A stretch of 16,203 nt of DNA. It comes from Lojkania enalia (Eukaryota; Ascomycota; Dothideomycetes; Pleosporales). How positions within the stretch are numbered: position 1 is the first letter of the stretch; every line of letters starts with the position of its first letter. This document shows, one piece after another, positions 7,693 through 16,203 of the stretch. Made by a program: the position numbers and the translations under genes. The notes below the pieces were generated by a model. That model was not told the origin of the DNA. It saw nothing but the letters and a program-made list of their open reading frames with translations, and searched no databases. Location: NCBI GenBank assembly GCA_010094045.1, contig ML986972.1:1-16203 (forward strand), read 5' to 3'.

Positions 7693-8560
7693 ATTCTATC
7701 TACTTTAGAGCTTAATTTCTCTACTGCTACTGCTTAATTAACTTAAGCCTATTAATATAAGCAGATAGATAAGTAACTACCTTCTAGCTAATATAGCCGA
7801 ATACCCTATAAGCTTATATAGGTGTAAGTTCTAGCTGCTTACGAGCTATATAAGAAGGCCTTAGTCTATACTATATTAAATATACCGATAGAGATAGTTA
7901 TATACTATCCTCTATATCTATTAGCTAATACCTAGACGTACGCCTAAAATAATATATAATATTTAATAGATCTATTTAATATAGATAGTCTCATTCTAAG
8001 TTAAAATAGATCCCTACTATACTATAGTATAAGAGACTAACTATACTTATAAATATCTCTGGGATATATACTACGTATAAGAATAGAATAGTCTTAATTC
8101 TAGTAGGCGTTTATACCTATAGCTAAACTTCTTCCTATTTTTAAATTAGTAGCAACTGTCCCCCTATATATATATAATTGTCTAGTCCAGGCTGCTGTAT
8201 TATTCTCTAGCTATAAGACTTACTATTAGTAATATAGGTATTTAAGCTAGGGTCTATAATCTATCTATTAAACAGCGATAGCTAATACTGATACTATTTA
8301 GCCTATATAGCTCTAAGCTATAGAGCTAAAGCTGCTATAGAGCTTACTAATCGACTTAGGTTTAGAGCTGCCGTTGCAGCTAGTCTTAATAGTTAACACC
8401 TATTGTCCTATCTTTTTATTATATTTAGTACTGGTATTAAAACTATTATAAAGCCTGTAGAGTCTACTAACTCTACTAATCCTACTATTAGTCGCTTTTT
8501 AGTATTATAGAGTACCTTTAACCTAGAAGACCTTAATATCCTAAGCTCTTAGAATCTCTA
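7693..8560 (-). pseudogene. pol: copia protease and gag-pre-integrase region, RIP-degraded
   Basis: Minus strand, same frame as the copia gag and, across the insertion, as integrase and RT. The protease active site reads I-D-P-S-L-N-T-Y-I-T-N: the catalytic Asp is GAC at 8252-8254, and the residue expected to be Gly is Ser (AGC). Downstream come a PTRIKTILFLYVVYIPEIF segment and a VSLLYYSIVGIYF segment (about 8000-8110), which match the fold region after the copia protease. Near the junction, RVFGYIS followed by VVTYLSAYINRLKLIK (about 7735-7815) fits a gag-pre-integrase domain with its His now Tyr. Element A entered just past this point, in the zinc-binding part between protease and the integrase core. 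Confidence 0.75.
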
Positions 8561-9520
8561 CTTAATATCTTAATCCGGCTGCTAGCCTAATAAGCGTAGT
8601 ATTAAGTTAATATATAGATACTACTCGAATTTATAACTATCTCCGTAGAGGTAGACTATCTATCTTAATTGCTAAGGTTTCTAGCTGCTGTTAGTCTATT
8701 ACAACTACTATAGTTACTATAGTATAATATTAAGCGTTACGAACGTTCCTAGCTCTAATATAACCGGTCTAGTACGACGATAGTATAATATATACTACAC
8801 TACCAGGTCTAAGATGCTTGTATATAGCCTATTATCTACTTTAGACTTAATAAGTAGTAATAGCTTATTTGCTGCCCAGCTATCGTCTAAGCTCTTAACT
8901 ACGAGAATAAAGTTCTACTAAGTTTAATTCCTCTATACTTCTAATATACTTACTAGGCTTATAACACGCGTCGTTTTAAGCTAATCCTTAAACTAGGTAT
9001 CCAGGTTCCCCTTTCTTAGTTGTATCTTAAGCGTCTAGTATTAAGCCTGCAGCTGTATACTACACTTAGCTTTATTTAAGTAGAGATGCTTCTTAAGAGT
9101 TTATAGTTAATTATATACAGTTTTATAGTCTACAATTAGATAGATATATTAAGCTACTATTATCCTCGATATCTCCTGCGTGAATTCCCTAAAAGCCTTC
9201 TCTTTCTATAGCTACCGCGCTTTACTGCGGCTGTATATTCTATACTAGGCTTTATATCTTACTAATTCTTAATTAGTTAGATCTATAATATCTACTTCAG
9301 CATCTACTACTTTAGTATTACTATCTGTCCTGTAGAAATCTCCAAACTGCTTCTTAATCGGCTTCTTAGCGTCTAGTTAAAGGACTAGCTTCTTACTAAG
9401 GTCTGAGTCTACATATTTCTAGAGCTAGTTCTAGTCCGCGCTATCCTTCTGCAGAAACAGCTACTATATCTAGTACTCTAGCTTATTAAGAATAACTGTA
9501 GCCTTAGTAATAAGCAGGTC
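8561..9520 (-). pseudogene. gag: copia gag, RIP-degraded
   Basis: Minus-strand frame of a fungal copia Gag. In order: ATVILNKLEY (about 9515), KYVDSDLSKKL (9390-9415), a TLKKHLYLNKAK segment (about 9070-9105) and a RKGNLDT segment with a downstream LKTTRVIS (about 8955-9010). These resemble the conserved core of copia Gag proteins in ascomycetes. A zinc-knuckle-like box, C-x-C-G-x-x-H-x4-C in this family, is at 8618-8653, with the two Cys, the His and the last Cys all now Tyr (V-Y-L-Y-G-D-S-Y-K-F-E-stop-Y). In-frame stops are TAG/TAA. The start codon could not be fixed because ATG is easily lost to ATA by RIP. Confidence 0.78.
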
Positions 9521-9735
9521 TAATTCTATTATCTTTTTAATATACTATATCACGTTAATCTGTTAAGGTCTCTACTACGACTAGTTCTAAGCTCTCTAGC
9601 TTCTTAGCTAGCCTAGTAACATTAAGGTAACTAAGGTCTTAATAAATAAGATATAATTAACTAAACCTATATTAATTAGTTCTAGTCTATCTATATAGAA
9701 TATAGTAGTAGTTAAAAGGCTTCTGGGCTTATAAC
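9521..9735 (-). other. copia leader between LTR and gag
   Basis: Minus-strand sequence between the putative LTR end (9736) and the first recognisable Gag residues. The bases just after the LTR read GTTATAAGCCCAGAAG (9735-9720), a plausible RIP-altered primer-binding site of the kind copia elements use with an initiator-tRNA-Met fragment. I could not confirm the pairing. The Gag start is probably within this stretch. Confidence 0.4.
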
Positions 9736-10173
9736 TGTTAGAGCTAGCTAGCTCTAATAAGGATTAGAAAAACTGCGTCTATTAACTAGAAATGTGAGAT
9801 ATACTATATATATATCCCTAGACCTACTAAGAGGCTAACTATAAATAGCTTAGTTATAATATACCCCCCTAGCTATAGTAAATAGTAAAGCTGCCTTCTA
9901 GTTAACTAGTCTAGATACCTCTATAAGACCGAGCTACTTTAAAAAGGTAAGGTACTTCTACTTAGGTAGTACCTTTATAAAACCGTCTACTAGTATCTAG
10001 TTTATCAGCTTCTAGTTAACCTATAACCTTCTTACTTTAACTTTTTATTAAATCTACATCTAATAAGTATTTATATAATATAGCCTAGTCTATAATCTAT
10101 CTACTACTTTAGTAGTAATACCTACTATCTACTGTAATAGCGTAGGTAAGATAATAGGTCTAAATATAGTACA
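9736..10173 (-). repeat. Putative copia LTR (about 438 bp), single copy in window
   Basis: Read on the minus strand it begins TGTACTATATTTAGACC at 10173 and ends CTCTAACA at 9736, so it has TGT...ACA ends. It is followed by a plausible primer-binding site and then the copia gag. Base composition changes at 10173: the sequence inside is TpA-rich and CpA-poor, while just outside at 10174-10220 CpA and TpG reappear. The partner LTR lies beyond base 1, so the boundaries and target duplication cannot be tested here. Confidence 0.5.
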
Positions 10174-10414
10174 AATCCACTCAGAGGTATATAGGAGTAC
10201 GTAGGGGATTAGGGACCTGAGAATTCTATTAACACCTATAGGCCTTATACGAAAGGATATAGAAGAACTACTAAGCTACTTATAAGAGAGTATACAACTA
10301 TATATAGAAGGGAAAAGAGGTAGAACTGGGGGTAGGATAAGATAAGCGAAAAGCTTTAGGATAAGGTTATATATAAAGCTTTTCGTAGAATAATTTCTTT
10401 GCATTATTATACTA
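10174..10414 (-). repeat. Candidate 3' LTR of element B (boundaries unresolved)
   Basis: About 240 bp lie between the putative copia LTR and a G-rich tract that looks like the element B polypurine tract. On the minus strand it contains a TATA-like CTTTATATATAACC (about 10367-10380) and pyrimidine-rich runs, as expected for an LTR. Directly after the polypurine tract it starts TAGTATAATAATGC, whose TG end may have been altered by RIP. A possible end is the TCTCA near 10214. There is no second copy in the window for alignment, so this is inference from position and size. Confidence 0.4.
10347..10385. repeat. 11-bp perfect inverted repeat with 17-nt loop
   Basis: CGAAAAGCTTT (10347-10357) is followed after 17 nt by its exact reverse complement AAAGCTTTTCG (10375-10385). 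The loop and the start of the right arm hold the TATA-like sequence. It could be a hairpin in the element B LTR or simply a palindrome near its promoter. Function is unknown. Confidence 0.7.
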
Positions 10415-10425
10415 CCCCCCTCCTT
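10415..10425 (-). other. Putative polypurine tract of element B
   Basis: On the minus strand this is AAGGAGGGGGG, the longest G-rich purine run downstream of the element B chromodomain. It lies immediately before the candidate LTR. The position and composition suit a plus-strand primer. It is short, so this remains tentative. Confidence 0.45.
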
Positions 10426-11519
10426 ATAGGCTGATAGTCCCTATCTACGCTAGTTTAGGAGGGAATCGGGGCTATTATAGATAGGTTCTAGTATAAAGAA
10501 ATTTCTTCGAGGAGGTATTTACTAGTAAAAGCTAATACGCGCGGTTACTTATAGAGATGCGTTTATTAACATAATATTAAGTAAGGTTTTTATAGTAAGT
10601 ATAATTAACCTATATATCGGCTGGTAACTACTATTATAACAGTTTATTAATATTGCAATTTCGTCGCGTATAGTAATAAGCGTTTACTAGCTTTAGTATA
10701 TTACTAAGTTGCTGTTAACTAAGCTTCCTTAACTAAATAATAACTTCTACTCTGTACGTATTATTGCGTATCTCTAGTACTATTAATTATTAAAGTATCG
10801 CTAACGCCTTATAGAAAAAATTAATTAATATACTACTCCGCCTACCTTCTAGAGCCTTTTTAGAGGCCTTTTAGATTATCTACCTTTAGACTACACGCGT
10901 ACTCGCCTACGGGTAGTATATAATATTTACCTTTTAGTCTCTAAGATTAAAAAAATATAAGTATTATACCTTATAAAATAAAAAGTATAACCCTATACGA
11001 ATTACATTTAATATTAGTAGGGTACTTACTACTAACGTACTTATAGATCCTCTTCTACTATAAGGAGGAGTTTCTAGTCCTCCGGGGCTATCTTAAACTA
11101 TAGATAGTAGTCTAATACACAGGGGATAAGAAGGATAAAAAGGTAGCTTTTAAGATTATTTTAGAGTCCGCTTACAGCCTAGCGCTTATAGCCTAGATTA
11201 TAAGGAGTTAAGAAGATAGTCTTCTTACGGCCAGTATCTAGGTAGCTTTATTCTACTAGAGTATTAAGTTACTCCGTTAGGTTTCGGCCCTAAAGACTCT
11301 AGTATCTAGCCTTTAAACTAATATTACAGCGCTCTCAGGCGGCTAAAAACGAGGTAGAAGAGGTTTAAGAGGAGTTTAGAGGGAAGGAAGAGGAAGAAGG
11401 GTAGAGGAGAAGAGGACTGGGGAGGTATCTGACAGCCTGCTATTAGACCCTCTAGATTTTATAGAGGAGTAATTTCGGGCCTATACTTTAGTTTTTAAAA
11501 TCTACTACTTAACTCTTAT
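10426..11519. other. Unassigned block between element B pol and its polypurine tract; possible antisense degraded ORF
   Basis: About 1.1 kb with no recognised motif, unusually long for a region between pol and the 3' LTR. The plus strand holds a frame (codon starts at 11029, 11062, 11341, 11464) that reads through 11029-11469 with about ten stops, all TAG/TAA as in the RIPed genes. It reads KEEFLVLRGYLKL near 11062 and SLLLDPLDFIEE just before 11470. A purine-rich, Arg/Glu/Gly-coding stretch covers about 11352-11425. It could be an additional antisense ORF of element B, a fragment of another repeat, or chance. The 10426-11028 part shows nothing I can name. Confidence 0.3.
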
Positions 11520-14500
11520 ACGTTATTATCTACTAGATAATCTATATTCTCTATACTATTCTTATATATCTTAATCTATTTAGTTAGGGCTTTTAGGGGT
11601 CCTAGCTAATTCGGATACTTATTATAAAAAGCTTTCAGCTTATAAAGCGAACCTATAAAATTTAAGGCTTTATACTAGATCGGGTTAGAATTATATTCTA
11701 CCCATTTTATATAGTATTTAAGAGTCTTATAATACAGCTTACTAGCTAGTATTTCCTTAACCTCCTACTCTTCTACCCCCTTAATAGTAATAGCGGGTGG
11801 TTTCGGAGCTTCTTACCCTAGTAAAAGGTCCTAGGAGTTTTTATATAGTAGGTTTAGTACGAAGATATTATATATTCTCGACTTTAGGGGTAGCTATAAA
11901 TAGTACAAGTTTCTAACCTATTCTAGTACTTTAAAAGAGCCCTCCTACTAATCGGATAGCTTTCAGCTCGGTCTCTAGACTATAAAGTTCTTAGTATTTA
12001 GGTAGACTATATTACTAATCTACTAATTAATTAGTTACTAGTAATAGTTAATAATAGATTGTATACGATTTTAAGTCTTCTTAATATTAGCCTTTACAGT
12101 TTCCCAGGCTATATATATATAAGTTACTAGAGCTAAGATATTCTTACAATTTAATTTGTCTATTATAATAATAGAATTAATAGAATATTTTTAATCCCAA
12201 CTCTAATAGGGCTTAAATCTATATAGAATCTAATATAAGAATATTCTAATAGTTATATAGGGTAGAGTTACTTATACTTAGTCGATTATAGGTAATAGAG
12301 AACTCTAGTTGTTCTAGTAGAAGAATATAAAAGGGCGCAGTCTCTAATTAATATACTTATTTATAATCTCTGTCTATCCGTCAGTCTCTTTATAATAAGT
12401 AGTAGATAGTTTAATCTTTACGCCTAAGATATAGTAGAATTCGGACTAGAGACTAGATATAAACTAAGGTTCTTAATCTAAAATAATAGTTTCAGGCGTA
12501 TAGCTAAAGTAGTATACCTATTAAATAAATAATTTAGCTATTCCCCGTACGTTAATTATACAATAATAGAGAATAAATACAGCTTATTTAGATAGGCGAT
12601 CAATTACTACTATAATCTAATTATATCCGGACTTATCTATAGAGAAATTCTTAAAGTTAATATATAAATACTATATTAGTTAATTTAGTATAGGAAATAG
12701 GTAGATAAAACCTAGGGTTTAGGTTTATATTAGATAAGCTTTATAGTATAGAATACAATTCTATATATATTGTTTATAAGTAGCCTCTATACTCTTCTAG
12801 TAGTACTTCCGGGATAGTAACTAATAGGTTTTAGTAGCTCTTAGATATGTAGAAGATACTTAGTTATAAGCCTCTTATATAAGTTATATATAAAAGCCTA
12901 AATCTAATAGAATATATAAGCGATTATTGTAGAGGAGTAGTCTATTCTCTATCTAATACTTGTAGGATAAAAGTATACGTTCTTATGTAAAGGAGGCTTA
13001 GTTTTCCTATAGTAATATATTAATCAACTCTAGAGAGTCTAGTAATATAACCTACTCTTAACCTTCGATAACGTTTAGTATAGCTACTTAAATTATTATT
13101 TAAGTAATATAGGACTAGGCTAATTTAGTATTAATTCGGGGGTGAAGTTAATACGGTTTAAATAGGACTCTTAACTGGTTGTTAGTTTAAGCTACTTTTA
13201 AGTTTTCTATATCTTATTTACAATAACTAAAGATATCTATTCTAGTATTATTCTTATTTAGGGTGTATTTAATTTGGAACTAATACTAAGCTAATTCTTT
13301 AGTCTAATAAACTTAATAAGTATTAAGTACCTTTATAGTTATAAAATATTTAAGTAAGTAATAATTAGTATATACTAGAGTCTTAGTAACTACTAAAGTA
13401 AGTTCTACCCTCTATTACTTAAACGTAGTAACGATTGCAAATAGTTCCTTATTATAAATCTTCTAGTTTAGTTCCGAACTAGATAGAATCTTACTATAGA
13501 ATACTATAGGGTACTATTTTCCGTCGGGATATTTCTATAATAGTACTCTTACAACTACTCTATTAGAGGTATTAGTTTCTATTTTTGTTTCTAACGCAGG
13601 GTTAAAGTAGTAGAGAGTAGGTATACTTAATAGGGCTAACTTTAATTTCTTAAAGGTAATATTACATTCTAAAGTTTATACGAAAGGGGTTATAGGGCTC
13701 TATAGTATAATAATTAGCTTTACAACACGCGAGAATTCTAATATAAACTATTAGTAGAATCTAGTAAAACCTAAGAAGGATTTTACACCTATTATAGTAG
13801 TAGGTAGCTGCTAGTTATATAGTACTTCTACCTTCTTTAGGTTAACCTTAAAGCCTTTATTTAAGAGGATATAGCTAAGATATTTAGTTCGGGTAATATA
13901 GAATTCGCTCTTTTTAATATTAACTTATAACTCTATTTAATGTAATCTCTTAAGAACTTTCTTAATATAGATAGTATATATCGCCTCGTCTTTAGAGTAG
14001 ATAAGAATATTATCTAAGTAAGTAATATAGAAGTTATCTAGATAGTCGATTAGTATATTATTTATATAGCGCTAGTAAGTTGCTAGACTATTATATAATC
14101 TAAAAGGTAGAACTTTATACTTATAGGTTCCGTATCGAGTCTGAAAGGTAGTATATTTCTTAAAACTAGAGTCTATTCTAATCTTATTAAAGGCTATATG
14201 AATATTAAACTTAGTAAAGATTACTACCTTAGTAGGCTTAAATAAGAGTTTATCTATATATAGTATCGGATATATATTCTTATAGGTAAGAGTATTAAGT
14301 TTATAATAATCTATATAGATATATAGGTCGCTATTAGGTTTATAAATATAAAGGATTAGAGATATGAAAGAGTTTAGACTCTACTTAATATACCTATTCT
14401 ATAGATTATCTATAATATACTTCTTAGTTACCTCTAGCTCCTTAATATTCTACTTATATAACAGGCTGTAACTATTAGGGAGGGGTTCTATAAGAACAAT

Positions 14501-15449
14501 CTTATAATTATAAGAGTAGTATTTCGGTAATTAATAAGCTGCAGTTTTACTAAATATATTCTAATACTTATAATATTTAGATAGTAATCGGAGATTTACT
14601 AGTACTTTATTTTCAGCCTCGTCTTTCAGCTCTAGGGCTTACTTATCTTTAATTAGCTACTTAATTTCGTATAGAGACGTGGAGAAAAACTCGTTCTCTT
14701 TCCTCTTTATATTAAAGTAGAAAGCATTAGCTATAATAAGAGTAATAATAGAAGAATAGATTTTCTTCGGATTAGATCCGGACTTTATTATATACAGGCG
14801 TATAGGAGCTCTAAGCTTATTTAGACTATAGGCTATAAGAGATTAATATAGTTTTAGTAGTCTTAATAGACCTTTAATATAATAGATAGTCGGACTGTAA
14901 AACTATTAATACTAGTTCTTTTCCTATAAAGCATCGCGTCACTAGATATCTAGCTCTACCTCCTTATTATATACTAGCTAAGTTAATTATATAAGAAGAG
15001 AAGGTGATAGATTATAAATAGTAGGATACTTAGAGGGCTATATAATCTAATTCTTATCTGTATCTAGCTGGAGTTGAAAGTAATATAACTATTTAATACT
15101 AATAATACAATCCTAAGTATCTAGGTCTATAATAATAAATAGATAGTTTCGGATAGTTCTTCTATTAATTTATAGGTATTAGTAGATATACTAATTAATT
15201 AGGGTTTAGATTCAGTCCTAAAACCCTTTAACGGTAATTTTAAAGGATAAGTGCTGTATTAATATATATAGGGTTTAGAAGAACGATCTAGCTACTATAG
15301 AATTAAAGAATAGAAAGCCTTAAATATCTATATTAATAAGAGTATTTAGTTATATACTAACGCCTTTTAAATATAGAATAGTAGGGATTTAGAAATACTT
15401 TCCTCTAAATAAATACGATAAATTAATATTTAATAAGTTGTACTTACTT
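11520..15449 (-). pseudogene. pol: Element B pol: RT, RNase H, integrase, chromodomain (RIP-inactivated)
   Basis: Minus-strand Ty3/gypsy Pol. RT: LILYIYKPNSDLYIYIDYYK then LNTLTYKNIYP (about 14270-14370), the KFD motif as KFN (codon 14204-14206), and YLDD as YLDN (14009-14020, in ITYLDNILIYSK). RNase H: E-T-N-T-S, with its Asp lost. Integrase: VVIDRLSK (about 12575), a second catalytic Asp kept at 12476-12478 and a Glu kept at 12368-12370 after TDG (12377-12385), with 35 residues between as in DD35E. Chromodomain: EVKEILASKLYYK to YIKWVEYNS (11666-11776), followed by a conserved tail with SLYKLKAFYNKYP and DYLVDN (about 11525-11640). All these codons are in one frame. Many TAG/TAA interrupt it. 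A protease was not recognised in the upstream part (about 14500-15449). Confidence 0.85.
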
Positions 15450-16203
15450 AAACCTAAGATAGAAAGTTTTCTTAAGCGTTTCTATTTCCCACCTAAGAAC
15501 TATCTAGGTGGTACTTATTTACGTCTAGAAACTCTTCTTCCTTAATCTTCTCTTATTTAACCTCTATTTCTTATATTTTAAGAATTATATATTCGTTTAT
15601 AAAGTATCCTAGTTTACTATAATTATAATAATTACCTAGAGTTATATACCTTTTAGGTGTAAGAGCCTTACTAGGTTATTAGAAAGTAATTATAGTAGAA
15701 CGAGGTGTTAATATTAGAGTAGATTAGGATAGTATTAGATTATAGGTTACTTTAGATAAACTCTTAGAAGCCTTCTAATACTAATCCGAATTTATTTTAG
15801 CTATAACTTATAGGCTAACAGTTTATTTTAGAAGGTTAGAAATATTCCTCCTTTCTATATTATAGGCTGTTAAGTAGACGACTATAGTATTAAAGAAGCC
15901 TTTCTATATAAGCTTAAAGCTAAAGTTTAGTATCTTTAGGCTGGGGAGAATCTTATCCTATAGGTAGAAGAACTATTTAGATTAGGATACAAATCCCCTA
16001 ATAGCTGTACTAATAAAGCGAGCTTTAAAAGTTGGGAACACTTCTCTCTTATTTATCTTTAGGACTTAAAACGCCTATCGCACCTCTATCTCTTTATTAC
16101 CTATAATAAAATATAATTATAGAAGCAAAATTATTTCTTTAATATTTTTAAACTAATACTAGTCTAATTTAGTTAGGTATTTTAGTTCTAGATACCTTTT
16201 TAT
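15450..16203 (-). pseudogene. gag: Element B gag, C-terminal part with zinc knuckle, RIP-inactivated
   Basis: The minus-strand frame around 15589-15630 reads Y-Y-N-Y-S-K-L-G-Y-F-I-N-E-Y. The spacing is exactly that of a CX2CX4HX4C knuckle with all four zinc ligands replaced by Tyr, which is what TGC/TGT to TAC/TAT and CAC/CAT to TAC/TAT changes give. The knuckle is in a different frame from pol; pol is -1 relative to gag, the same relation as in element A. Upstream, toward 16203, the capsid region is too degraded for me to recognise motifs, and the start codon is not visible. Confidence 0.6.

Larger units (their letters stand above)
10174..16203 (-). mobile_element. Element B: second Ty3/gypsy chromovirus, minus strand, heavily RIPed, partial
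   Basis: On the minus strand, from the right edge leftward, there are a gag zinc-knuckle remnant (15589-15630), RT (about 13700-14440), RNase H (about 13450-13600), integrase (about 11950-12650) and a chromodomain (about 11660-11776), followed by a putative polypurine tract (10415-10425) and LTR. RT, integrase and chromodomain codons share one frame. The element differs clearly from element A in its motif sequences, has far fewer CpA/TpG and lies in the opposite orientation. Its 5' LTR and gag start are beyond 16203. Confidence 0.85.

Noticed and set aside
14500..15449. Element B protease active site
   Set aside because: I looked for a D-S/T-G-like triad in the pol frame and found none I could defend; the region is too degraded.
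1..16203. Host protein genes or spliced genes
   Set aside because: No long open frame or recognisable non-transposon domain was seen on either strand, and every identifiable frame belongs to a retroelement.
1..16203. CRISPR array or bacterial operon features
   Set aside because: No regularly spaced repeats, ribosome-binding sites or bacterial genes. The composition and element types are fungal.

Overview
The window looks like a gene-free, AT-rich heterochromatic stretch from a filamentous ascomycete (Pezizomycotina-type) genome. No host gene, tRNA or rRNA gene was recognised. Everything identifiable is retrotransposon sequence with the signature of repeat-induced point mutation (RIP): CpA and TpG are depleted, TpA is very common, and the coding frames are full of TAA/TAG stops yet show no frameshift wherever I could test the frame. 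The species cannot be named from the sequence.

Layout. (1) A Ty1/copia-type element lies on the minus strand and occupies 10173 down to 7693 and then 2178 down to 1. Its gag, protease, integrase and reverse transcriptase remnants share one frame once the insertion in its middle is removed. Its right LTR is probably 9736-10173, and its other end lies beyond base 1. (2) A complete 5504-bp Ty3/gypsy chromovirus (called element A here) sits on the plus strand at 2184-7687. It is inserted into the copia element and flanked by a perfect 5-bp target-site duplication (agtat, 2179-2183 and 7688-7692). It has two 202-bp LTRs, a gag frame (2455-3702), a pol frame (3699-7490) ending in a chromodomain, a polypurine tract, and an 11-nt self-primer/PBS pair of the Tf1/sushi type. 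(3) A second, older chromovirus (element B) lies on the minus strand from about 10.2 kb past the right edge. It has a recognisable gag zinc knuckle, RT, RNase H, integrase and chromodomain. Its 3' end is probably near 10.2-10.4 kb.

Relative history. The copia element and element B are almost emptied of CpA/TpG, whereas element A still holds many. Element A therefore probably entered an already RIPed, heterochromatic copia copy and was then exposed to fewer or weaker RIP rounds. Its two LTRs differ at 10 sites, all transitions, nine of them CpA/TpG to TpA changes. Key catalytic Asp codons in all three elements have become Asn, and zinc-binding His/Cys codons have become Tyr, so none of these copies can be autonomous.

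Most interesting points: the perfect self-priming signature in element A, an AUGA gag/pol junction, a polypurine tract that also encodes a basic Pol tail whose stop codon lies inside the 3' LTR, a strong excess of CGTACG palindromes confined to element A, and an unexplained 1.1-kb block between the element B chromodomain and its putative polypurine tract.
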